Source: an uncultured Eubacteriales bacterium (GTDB lineage: Bacteria; Bacillota; Clostridia; Lachnospirales; CAG-274). Taken from it: 12,791 nucleotides of DNA. The stretch spans positions 1 to 12,791 of the forward strand of contig CABUWB010000029.1 in the NCBI GenBank assembly GCA_902495025.1, written 5' to 3'. This document shows, in pieces, positions 6,435-12,791 of this stretch. Within the stretch, counting starts at the first letter, position 1; each line of letters opens with the position of its first letter. The translations under genes and the position numbers were made by a program. Under the pieces are notes generated by a model that was not told the DNA's origin, did not search any database, and worked only from the letters and a program-made list of their open reading frames with translations.

Positions 6435-6527
6435 ATGAAAGATAACGATAAAAATTTACCCGTTGAAGACGACTATGGTGATGATGATATTCCGCCTGTT
6501 GACCGTCCTCAAAAAGGTAATAAGTAG
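6435..6527 (+). CDS. Possible 30-aa acidic protein on the opposite strand
   Basis: A plus-strand frame of 30 codons, MKDNDKNLPVEDDYGDDDIP followed by PVDRPQKGNK. It is preceded by AAAGGACTGATACC, a plausible ribosome site 7 bases before the ATG. It occupies the only stretch between two minus-strand genes with no minus-strand gene, and its last 19 bases overlap the 3' end of the Cys-rich gene. The composition (Asp-rich with Pro, low complexity) looks protein-like, but the frame is short. No family is recognised and no promoter is evident. Right at its stop, TAGGAG (6525-6530) and CTCCTA (6537-6542) form a 6-bp hairpin without a T tract. It may be chance. Confidence 0.3.
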   Translation: MKDNDKNLPVEDDYGDDDIPPVDRPQKGNK

Positions 6528-6718
6528 GAGCGACAACTCCTATTACATACAGCCTTATCTCTTATAACTCGCCCGCGCGTTTCTGTACGTTTACGTACGT
6601 TTAAAATCTCCTTTAACACCTTATTTTCTGCCGCAGTTGGTGGTGCGTTATTAATACAGTCCTTAAATCCGCAATTAAAGCAATCATAATCACATTTAGC
6701 GTACACAGGCTTACTCAT
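6509..6718 (-). CDS. Small Cys-rich phage protein (CDYDCFNC family)
   Basis: A 69-aa protein with the N-terminal motif CDYDCFNCGFKDC (Cys9, Cys13, Cys16, Cys21), which probably binds a metal, followed by NNAPPT and a Lys/Arg-rich helix (about 34-55). Two further Cys (58, 62) lie near the end. I have seen the (Y/C)DYDCFNC..(P/K)DC pattern in many small uncharacterised proteins of Clostridia phages near replication genes. In those I recall, the C-terminus differs, so the tail here (AVCNRSCRSYLLPF) may be divergent. The ATG at 6718 follows AAAGGAG with 8-9 bases spacing; a GTG at 6739 would put the ribosome site inside the gene. It lies 35 bases after the helicase gene. Function unknown. Confidence 0.7.
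   Translation of the reverse strand: MSKPVYAKCDYDCFNCGFKDCINNAPPTAAENKVLKEILNVRKRTETRGRVIRDKAVCNRSCRSYLLPF
6584..6603. repeat. Two tandem copies of a 10-bp unit, NGTACGTTTA
   Basis: TGTACGTTTA (6584-6593) is followed directly by CGTACGTTTA (6594-6603), 9 of 10 bases identical. The repeat includes the palindrome ACGTACGT (6593-6600). It lies inside the Cys-rich gene. It may be a chance duplication in Arg/Lys codons or a protein-binding site. Confidence 0.4.
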
Positions 6719-6753
6719 TAATCTCACTCCTTTAGACACAAACTTAATTTATA

Positions 6754-8109
6754 TCATTTTTCATATTTTGTCTTCAAAGATTCAAGAACACCGTCCTGTA
6801 CATCTCTTTTACCCTGCAGACTTTTTAAAACACATTCGTCCATAGTACCCAAGGTTACAAGATGGTGTATAATCACCGATTTATCCTGTCCCTGTCTATA
6901 AAGCCTTGCGTTTGCCTGCTGATACAGCTCAAGGCTCCATGTAAGTCCAAACCAGACGATTATATTACCACCCGCCTGTAAGTTAAGTCCATGACCTGCA
7001 GATGCAGGATGTGCAAGCAGCAGTTTAATCTTGCCGCAGTTCCATTCCTCAATGTCCTTAGAGGTTTTAAGTTTTCTGGCGAATGGAAATTTTTTAGCTA
7101 TTCTGTCCAAATCATGTTTATATGAATAAAAACACAATACCGGATTGCCGTTTGCATCCTCAACTATTTCCTCCAGTCTATCCAGTTTTTTGCTGTTGGT
7201 ATTTACATAACCGCCTTCGGCTGTATACATTGCGCCATTACTAAACTGCAAAAGTTTATTTGTAAGGCTTGCCGCCGTCAATGCAACCACCGACCCCTGC
7301 AAAAACTCCATATAAGATTCCAGCTCAAATTTGTCATACATCTTCTGTTCCTTTTCATCAAGCTCAACATAACAGATATTATCAATACGCTCTGGCATTT
7401 CAAGCCAGTCCTCAGCTTTCATCGAAGTACATATATCTGATATTTTCTGCATTATTTCAGCCTCTGCACCTTTCTTTGCATCGTATGTACAAATCCCATT
7501 TGAGGTTATCTGTCTTGAATTAAAGTATTTATCCCTGTAAGCTGTTATGGATTTACCAAGTCTTTCACCCCCGTCAATCAGATATATCTGACTCCACAGG
7601 TCGATTAATCCGTTTGGTGCGGGAGTACCTGTAAGACCCACAACCCTTGACGCCAATGGAATGAATTTTCTTAATGACTTAAACCGCTGCGACTTTGCGC
7701 TTTTAAAGCTTGACAACTCATCTATGACAACCATATCAAAGTCCCAGCCTCCAATACAGCTAAGTTCATCACAGAGCCACTTTACATTTTCTCTGTTGAT
7801 TATATACACGTCAGCCTCTTTGGCTAAAGCCTGTCTCCGCTGTTTTGGAGTTCCAAGTACCTTTGATATTTTTAAATCATTTGTATGGTCCCATTTATAA
7901 GCCTCTGTCGCCCATGTAGCCTCAGCAACCCTTAAAGGTGCAATTACCAACACCTTATTAATTTCAAACTCCTCAAACATTAAATGTTTAATTGCTGTCA
8001 GGGTAATTGAGGTTTTTCCAAGTCCCATATCAAGGAACAATCCACATCTTGGGGTATCAATAATTTTATTTATTGCTATGTTCTGATATTTGTGAGGCCT
8101 GTATTCCAT
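6754..8109 (-). CDS. SNF2-type (superfamily 2) phage DNA helicase/translocase
   Basis: ATP-dependent DNA translocase of 451 aa carrying the whole SF2/SNF2 motif set. Motif I is DMGLGKT (27-33), preceded by the Q-like YQNIAI. Motif Ia is VIAPLRVAEATW (55-66). Motif II is VVIDELSSFK (127-136), a DELS variant of the DEAH box. Motif III is GLTGTPAPN (158-166). Motif V is SAGHGLNLQAGG (370-381). Motif VI is QQANARLYRQGQ (397-408). Length and order match the compact phage SNF2 helicases found beside a VRR-NUC gene. The usual view is a role in replication or recombination of phage DNA, but this is not proven for the family. The ATG at 8109 has AGGTGA 8 bases upstream and lies inside the VRR-NUC gene (44-base overlap), so the two are probably translated together. 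Confidence 0.9.
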   Translation of the reverse strand: MEYRPHKYQNIAINKIIDTPRCGLFLDMGLGKTSITLTAIKHLMFEEFEINKVLVIAPLRVAEATWATEAYKWDHTNDLKISKVLGTPKQRRQALAKEADVYIINRENVKWLCDELSCIGGWDFDMVVIDELSSFKSAKSQRFKSLRKFIPLASRVVGLTGTPAPNGLIDLWSQIYLIDGGERLGKSITAYRDKYFNSRQITSNGICTYDAKKGAEAEIMQKISDICTSMKAEDWLEMPERIDNICYVELDEKEQKMYDKFELESYMEFLQGSVVALTAASLTNKLLQFSNGAMYTAEGGYVNTNSKKLDRLEEIVEDANGNPVLCFYSYKHDLDRIAKKFPFARKLKTSKDIEEWNCGKIKLLLAHPASAGHGLNLQAGGNIIVWFGLTWSLELYQQANARLYRQGQDKSVIIHHLVTLGTMDECVLKSLQGKRDVQDGVLESLKTKYEK

Positions 8110-8371
8110 TTATAAATTCACCTGCACTTTCCTTTGTATCAATTACAAGTACGATAAAGCCTAACCGCTTTAACCCTTTAATTACTGCATCCTGTAATGG
8201 TCTTGGCTTTTTCCCCGGAGCTTTAAGCTCCACAAAATATATATTACCTCCCGGCATAAGTATCATTCTGTCGGGCAATCCCCTCATTGATGCCGAATTA
8301 AGCTTCACTACCCAACCCCCTAAGTTATTAACTTTTCGTTTGAGGTAGTTTTCAATGCTGCTCTCCTGCAT
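8066..8371 (-). CDS. VRR-NUC domain nuclease (PD-(D/E)XK fold)
   Basis: A 101-aa stand-alone VRR-NUC protein. It begins MQESSIENYLKRKVNNLGGW, then VVKLNSASMRGLPDRMILMP with the catalytic Asp34, and NIYFVELKAPGKKPRPLQ with Glu48 and Lys50, the ExK of the PD-(D/E)XK nucleases. The final part, LKRLGFIVLVID, is the usual closing strand. Phage members of this family are small structure-specific DNA nucleases thought to act on branched or flap DNA; the exact substrate here is unknown. The ATG at 8371 has AAGGAG 9 bases before it; an upstream frame to 8404 has no ribosome site. The last 44 bases overlap the SNF2 helicase gene, and this pair is often found together in Clostridia phages. Confidence 0.9.
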   Translation of the reverse strand: MQESSIENYLKRKVNNLGGWVVKLNSASMRGLPDRMILMPGGNIYFVELKAPGKKPRPLQDAVIKGLKRLGFIVLVIDTKESAGEFINGIQASQISEHSNK

Positions 8372-8614
8372 TAAAATCATCTCCTTAAAATTTGTATGAG
8401 GCACAAATCCTTTATTTAAGCGGTTTTGCTACAAATTTCATACAAACATACAAATTTTTCTATATAAATATATAATTAGGCTATTTAGGTAATCCGTCTT
8501 ACTCTCTCTATTTCTCTAATTAACCTAATTTTATATTTAATAAAGAAAATTCGTATGAGGTGTGACTTTTTTTGTCGGAATCCGCTTATTGACTAGGTTT
8601 GAACCTCATACAAA
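8372..8614. other. AT-rich non-coding gap, candidate replication origin or control region
   Basis: This is the largest gene-free stretch in the replication module, lying between the primase-helicase and VRR-NUC genes. Its middle (about 8456-8545) is nearly all A and T with pyrimidine runs, as in a DNA-unwinding element. Around that lie repeated CATACAAA / TTTGTATG words in both orientations. No convincing gene is visible; the only frames are a few codons long without ribosome sites. No clear promoter was found, though the downstream genes need one if the hairpin at 8548-8616 stops transcription. Calling it an origin is inference from place, AT content and iteron-like repeats. Confidence 0.4.
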
Positions 8615-8635
8615 TTATTTTTGGTCTGTATGAGG
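8389..8635. repeat. Cluster of six CATACAAA / TTTGTATGAGG repeats
   Basis: The copies are: TTTGTATGAGG within 8389-8401; CATACAAA at 8439-8446 and directly repeated at 8447-8454; AATTCGTATGAGGT at 8548-8561; ACCTCATACAAATT at 8603-8616 (inverted to the previous copy, one mismatch in 14); and CTGTATGAGG at 8626-8635 inside the end of the primase-helicase gene. The longer form AATTYGTATGAGG occurs three times. Mixed orientation and clustering near replication genes fit iterons or operators. Confidence 0.6.
8548..8616 (-). other. Long-armed stem-loop at the 3' end of the primase-helicase gene
   Basis: On the minus strand, AATTTGTATGAGGT and ACCTCATACGAATT can pair over 14 bp with one G-U pair, closing a 41-base loop, and are followed by TTCTTTATT. 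The 5' arm overlaps the stop codon of the primase-helicase gene (8617-8615). The loop holds a CGGAATCCG palindrome (8576-8584) and a GGTTCAAACC mini-hairpin. It could be a weak terminator or simply two inverted protein-binding sites. Confidence 0.4.
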
Positions 8636-11017
8636 ATTTTTTCTTACAAAACCTCTTTGATTGCCGTAAGTTTTTCCAAAACTGAGTGTAGACTTACTCA
8701 TTTCCCACTCGCCAGTTTTCATAATAATATCCTTAATAGCCCTGCTGTCGCTTTGTCTGCAGTCAGACTTGTCCCTGCCATACAGCTCGCACCATATTTC
8801 CATAACACACACTTTATCACGCCTGTTCTTACCCGTTACCTTAACCTCTCCAAAATCAAAACTGCCGTTAATAAAGCTGCGCCTGTCGTATATTTCCATA
8901 TCGTTCCATTTATCGGGTAACAGCATATCAAGATAATTAATAATGCTGTTAGTCATGGGGTCGATATCAAAATGCTTCTCCTGTTCCTCCTCAACAACCT
9001 GTTTAAGCTCTGCCTTATCAATATAAACAGTCTCACCGCCTTTATATAAAGCCACCGCTTCTGCCCATATCTGACCAACCTCATCTTCATTAAGGTCTGT
9101 CCACATATATTTTGAGGCTCTATTGGGGTGTACATCTATGGGCCAGAATCTACGGTTACCAGTAGGGTCCTTTAAAAACTCGTATCTGTTTGTTGTTCCA
9201 AGGAAAATACACTGCCTTTTTCTTGTGGTTGCATACCGCTCATAAGGTGCCCTGTATGAATCCTCGGCTTTGGCAGTAAATGCCTTTATTGCCTCTGTTT
9301 CTGCTTTTCTCAAAGCCGACAGCTCAGGCATCTCAATAAGCCAAAAGCCCTGTATCTGTTCAAAGGCATCTTTCCCCTGCACAGTAGTCAGGGAATCTGA
9401 AAACCATTTTCCCGCAAGTCGTTTTATTATCTGGCTTTTACCACATCCCTGCTGTCCTACCAAAGTCAGCACATTATCAAATTTGATACCCGGCTCAAAT
9501 ATTCTTGCAACTGCGGCTACCAGAGTTTTTCTTGTTACAAACTTTACGTAATCGCTGTTGTCTGCGCCCAGATAATCACAGAATATTGTTTCAAGTCTTT
9601 TCTTTCCGTCCCATACAAGACCGCCTAAGTAATCCCTTACAGGGTGAAACCTGTTCTTTAATGCAGTTATTGTAACCGCATCTTTAATATTGTCCTTACC
9701 CTTTATGGCATAAACTTTTTCCATATAATATCTTAAATTTGCCTCGTCAGAATCCGACCAGTCCCTCGGATACTCCTTATCCCATGGCAGTTCTCCCGTA
9801 ATAACAAACCTGTATGTAAATTCATTATAGCCAAACTTATTCTGCAAAAGACTGTCATTATTTAAGATAATCACAAGGTTATCAATGGTATTGAGATACC
9901 CGTTTTTCTCATCAACCTTAAGCTGCAGCACCCATTCGTTATCTTTTTGCGGCACGTCATCTTCATAAAAATCCTTCTGTGCCTCCAACACCTGCTCATT
10001 GTATATATTGAGCTTTACGGTATCATCATTAGATACAAAATCCATCATTTTTTTAAATGAGGGTAATTTATTTACAGGAGTACCCGGCTTTGCCTCATCA
10101 TCATATTGTGAAAACTTATGTATTCTCACAATATCAAAGGCGTTGCACAGCTTTCCTCCCGCAGGGTCCGTTGCGTGGTTACTGTACGCAAATTTATCCT
10201 CATAGATAACAAGTCCTGCTGCGCTTGAGCCTTTTTTATATGTGTATCTGTCACCCGATGTGCATGGCTCATATTCCTCGGTCAAGAATTTATCAATAGC
10301 CTCTTTTATGGTATAGGTTCTGCAAAAAGTACCTATTACACCCTTTTTAGTAATAGGGTCTTCCTGTTTTTTCAAAGCCGTAAGCCTTGTCTGACTTGTT
10401 CTGTTGCTTGTGGGCCATGAACTCACGTCTTTCCAGTCAGAATATTTTGACAGATATTTTTCTACATCAAGGGGTTTTGTGTTTTCATGCTCAAATACAA
10501 ACTCTCCGTCTATTGAGGTTGACGGCCAATACATAAGTCTATGTGCTTGGTATGTAGTATCATCAAACTGCTCGATGCCTAATTCCTCTGCCACCTTCCT
10601 TGAAACAGCCTCATATTCATCACTGTTTACCTCTCTTGACAGCGGTATTACCAGCCTTAATCTTGCCTTCTCGGGTGTATGCTTATGGGTGGAATATACA
10701 CACCACGCATAGTCGGAGAACATTTTCAGTCCTTCGATAAAATCCTCAGCGGCAAAATCAGCATCAAGTGTAATAAGCGACCTGCTCTTGATAAATCCTG
10801 TTTTGCGTTTACCATCTTTCAGGTACCCGCCTACAAATCCGCCTACATCCTTTATGTTATCCTGTTCTGTCTTTGGCATATTTCTGAATCGTCCTACGGT
10901 TTCATTTGTACGTACCGTATGGCCAAGCGTTTTAAGTATCTGCTCCCATGACAGATTAATGTTGCGCCATACAGTCTGAAACCTGTTATCTGCCACAGCA
11001 ATAGCGTATTTATTCAC
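8615..11017 (-). CDS. Primase-helicase, virulence-associated E (VapE) type
   Basis: An 800-aa protein joining a primase-like N-terminal part to a replicative helicase-like C-terminal part. In the first part, SLITLDADF (about 80-88) with Asp85 and Asp87, CVYSTHKHTPEKARLRLVIP (106-125) and QAHRLMYWPS (157-166) resemble the catalytic core of AEP/prim-pol enzymes; a linker domain follows with YSNHATDPAGGKLCNAFD (278-295). The second part is the VapE ATPase: Walker A VGQQGCGKS (520-528), Walker B FWLIEMPEL (558-566), a sensor FLGTTNR (605-611) and an Arg-finger-like GNRRFWP (620-626). It should prime and unwind phage DNA during replication. The GTG start at 11017 follows AAGGCGGTGG, 12 bases after the polymerase stop, so the two are co-transcribed. 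The stop lies in the repeat cluster. No truncation is seen. Confidence 0.92.
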   Translation of the reverse strand: MNKYAIAVADNRFQTVWRNINLSWEQILKTLGHTVRTNETVGRFRNMPKTEQDNIKDVGGFVGGYLKDGKRKTGFIKSRSLITLDADFAAEDFIEGLKMFSDYAWCVYSTHKHTPEKARLRLVIPLSREVNSDEYEAVSRKVAEELGIEQFDDTTYQAHRLMYWPSTSIDGEFVFEHENTKPLDVEKYLSKYSDWKDVSSWPTSNRTSQTRLTALKKQEDPITKKGVIGTFCRTYTIKEAIDKFLTEEYEPCTSGDRYTYKKGSSAAGLVIYEDKFAYSNHATDPAGGKLCNAFDIVRIHKFSQYDDEAKPGTPVNKLPSFKKMMDFVSNDDTVKLNIYNEQVLEAQKDFYEDDVPQKDNEWVLQLKVDEKNGYLNTIDNLVIILNNDSLLQNKFGYNEFTYRFVITGELPWDKEYPRDWSDSDEANLRYYMEKVYAIKGKDNIKDAVTITALKNRFHPVRDYLGGLVWDGKKRLETIFCDYLGADNSDYVKFVTRKTLVAAVARIFEPGIKFDNVLTLVGQQGCGKSQIIKRLAGKWFSDSLTTVQGKDAFEQIQGFWLIEMPELSALRKAETEAIKAFTAKAEDSYRAPYERYATTRKRQCIFLGTTNRYEFLKDPTGNRRFWPIDVHPNRASKYMWTDLNEDEVGQIWAEAVALYKGGETVYIDKAELKQVVEEEQEKHFDIDPMTNSIINYLDMLLPDKWNDMEIYDRRSFINGSFDFGEVKVTGKNRRDKVCVMEIWCELYGRDKSDCRQSDSRAIKDIIMKTGEWEMSKSTLSFGKTYGNQRGFVRKNPHTDQK

Positions 11018-11029
11018 AGTACCACCGCC

Positions 11030-12791
11030 TTAATCTTTCATATAAAAATCACATTCATAACCGTCTGCTTTTAAGGGTAAACCCTTTGCCCAGCTTATAG
11101 GCTGGCTCATAATTTCATTAACCGCCTTAATGCTGCCAAAGCCATCAGGAACATCCAGTATAACCTCATCATGCACCGTAAAATTTGTTTCATATCCCGC
11201 ATTTTCAAGTCTTATTATATTTTCTGCAAGACAATCTCTGGCAACAGCCTGTACTATGTTTTCAACAAGTTTACCGCCAAAGGTTTCCAGCCGTTCCCAC
11301 GTTTTCGTAGTCTGATTCATACCCATATATGTAATTGAATCCGAGCCAAATTTATTTGTACCGATTGCTGGCTTTACATAAGCAATTTTTCTACCGGAGG
11401 GCAGCTTAATAAACAGTATGCCGCTCTCTCTGAAAAAACTTATACCATGCTTAATGGTAACAGGTTTGCCTTTTATTGCAGATATAGCCGCATTATTTAC
11501 CGTCCACCAAAATTTTGTAATATTTTCGTTACTCTCCCTCCACGCCTGAACAAGCCCCGGCAATTCATCTTCGTGCAGTCCCATATCCAAAGCACCCATA
11601 GACACTAAAGCGCCAACAGAACCGCCATATCCGAGGGCGAGTTCGGCAATCTTGCCCTTCTGCCTTAAATGCCCGTTTACACCATGCTTTTCTACAGGCA
11701 CACCAAACATCTGTGATGCAGAGGCACAATAAATATCACCGTTATTTTCAAAAACCTTTATTCTCCAGCTTTCATCAGCAAGATATGCTATTACCCTTGC
11801 CTCAATGGCGCTAAAGTCAGATACAATAAACCGTCTGCCCTCAGAGGGTATAAACGCTGTTCTTATAAGCTCTGATAAAGTTTGTGGCACATTATAAAGT
11901 GTACTGAACCAGTCATAATCACCATCACAAACAAGCTGCCTTACATCGGCAATATTATTAAGGTGATTTTGCGGTAAATTCTGCACCTGTACAATTCTGC
12001 CTGCCCATCTGCCTGTGCGGTTTGCTCCGTAAAACTGTAAAAGTCCTCTTATTCTGCCGTCGGAGCAAACGCTCCTTTCCATAGCCTCATATTTTGCCGT
12101 ACTGGTTTTACCAAGGGACTCCCTTATTTCAAGCACCTTTTTAATCTTGTCATTATTCGTATGTGATATTATTTTCTTAACGTCAGCCTTTGTAAGTGTT
12201 TCCTGCTTTACGTCTGTTTCCTGTTCCAGCCACATTTTTAACTGTGGAACAGAATTTGGGTTATCAAGACCCGTAATATCCCTTGCCTGCTGCATATATT
12301 CTTCAGAAGCCTGTTCGTTGTACAAGAGGGCGTTTTTAACAAAGTTTAAGTCCACTCTTACACCCCTTGCATTAATTATTTGGTCGTATTCCCAAAGTTT
12401 CTGCTCCGAGTCCGCAATGGGATATTTGGATATTTTATCCCTTATAGCTCTTTCAACCTCAACATCCTGACTGCAATATTCTTTGAATATCTGCCAGTCC
12501 ACAGGCTTATGTTCGGGTAAGTTTCTTGTCCTGCCGCCATTAGTCTTTGTGGGCTTACATGGCTTACAGAAATAATCTATAAGTCTTTTGCCCCTTGCAT
12601 CCTTCTGCTCCTGCAAATTTAACACCGCCGCCACTCCAGCAAGATTCTGCGGCAATCCCAGCTCAGCTGCCATAACCGCCGTACAACTCCACTGTGTAAT
12701 ATCCAGTTTTATGTTAAAAAATTTCTGTATACATGTAATCTCAAACTGGGCGTTATATGCGGTTTTAATAACATCCTTTGACATAAGGGCA
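11030..12791 (-). CDS. Phage family A DNA polymerase (PolI type), N-terminus outside the window
   Basis: A replicative DNA polymerase of which 586 codons are visible. The frame stays open to the right edge (Ala-Leu before the first Met at 12784). That Met falls inside the conserved segment DVIKTAYNAQFE of the 3'-5' exonuclease-like domain, where homologs have about 65 residues more; so the true start and the DIET-type Exo I motif are missing from the window. Numbered from that Met: FCKPCKPTKTNGGRTRNLP (72-90), Exo-type YCSQDVEVE (103-111), TGRWAGRIVQVQNLPQ (257-272), motif A VSDFSAIEARV (321-331), motif B RQKGKIAELALGYGG (374-388) and motif C TVHDEVILDVP (536-546). All palm residues for catalysis (Asp323, Arg374, Lys378, Asp539) are present. 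Its stop lies 12 bases before the primase-helicase start. Confidence 0.93.
   Translation of the reverse strand, partial: ALMSKDVIKTAYNAQFEITCIQKFFNIKLDITQWSCTAVMAAELGLPQNLAGVAAVLNLQEQKDARGKRLIDYFCKPCKPTKTNGGRTRNLPEHKPVDWQIFKEYCSQDVEVERAIRDKISKYPIADSEQKLWEYDQIINARGVRVDLNFVKNALLYNEQASEEYMQQARDITGLDNPNSVPQLKMWLEQETDVKQETLTKADVKKIISHTNNDKIKKVLEIRESLGKTSTAKYEAMERSVCSDGRIRGLLQFYGANRTGRWAGRIVQVQNLPQNHLNNIADVRQLVCDGDYDWFSTLYNVPQTLSELIRTAFIPSEGRRFIVSDFSAIEARVIAYLADESWRIKVFENNGDIYCASASQMFGVPVEKHGVNGHLRQKGKIAELALGYGGSVGALVSMGALDMGLHEDELPGLVQAWRESNENITKFWWTVNNAAISAIKGKPVTIKHGISFFRESGILFIKLPSGRKIAYVKPAIGTNKFGSDSITYMGMNQTTKTWERLETFGGKLVENIVQAVARDCLAENIIRLENAGYETNFTVHDEVILDVPDGFGSIKAVNEIMSQPISWAKGLPLKADGYECDFYMKD

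Noticed and set aside
8396..8597. Short plus-strand frames starting at GTATGAGG repeats (7 and 13 codons)
   Set aside because: They are too short, lack ribosome sites, and their ATG is part of the repeat motif.
8562..8606. tRNA-like T-arm sequence GGTTCAAACC near the primase-helicase stop
   Set aside because: No acceptor, D or anticodon arms can be assembled around it.
8621..10979. Plus-strand frames opposite the primase-helicase
   Set aside because: The minus-strand protein is continuous with all motifs; these are shadows.
12782..12784. ATG at 12784 as the true polymerase start
   Set aside because: The frame is open to the window edge and homologs have about 65 more residues, including the first exonuclease motif, so this Met is internal.

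Overview
The window is one long stretch of a tailed (siphovirus-type) phage or prophage genome, almost certainly from a low-GC Bacillota host of the Clostridia (Lachnospiraceae-like). The grounds are AT-rich intergenic DNA, strong AGGAGG-type ribosome sites, protein families typical of gut-clostridial prophages (family A polymerase, VapE-type primase-helicase, VRR-NUC, SNF2 helicase, DUF1492-type sigma-like regulators, PBSX-type terminase, SPP1-type portal and MuF), and tight overlapping gene junctions. No integrase, attachment site or host gene is visible, so prophage and free phage cannot be told apart here. Apart from one doubtful 30-codon frame, everything is coded on the minus strand, so the biological order runs from the right end to the left end.

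Replication module (about 12791 to 6509, read leftward): a family A DNA polymerase whose N-terminus lies outside the window; a two-part primase-helicase of the virulence-associated E type; a 243-base AT-rich gap with a cluster of CATACAAA / TTTGTATG repeats (a candidate origin or operator); a small VRR-NUC nuclease overlapping an SNF2-type helicase by 44 bases; and a small Cys-rich protein.

Packaging and head module (about 6366 to 498): a sigma-region-4-like regulator (DUF1492 type); a leader with a TATAAT box and a long stem-loop; terminase small subunit; a second sigma-like protein wedged between the terminase subunits; terminase large subunit; SPP1-type portal; a MuF minor head protein carrying an extra C-terminal JAB/MPN (JAMM) metalloprotease-like domain; and a coupled 52-codon gene. 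These genes abut or overlap by a few bases and look like one operon, which ends in a strong intrinsic terminator at 455-490.

Left end (1 to 454): a regulatory segment with four copies of a 13-bp motif (TTCGNNTAAAATT), two weak promoter candidates lying under those copies, and a second intrinsic terminator only 24 bases before the GTG start of a partial phage tail-type structural gene that runs off the window.

The most interesting points are the MuF-JAB fusion (a polymorphic-toxin-like effector carried in the capsid), the terminator/operator/terminator arrangement before the leftmost gene, the repeat cluster next to the primase-helicase, and two sigma-like regulators flanking the small terminase.
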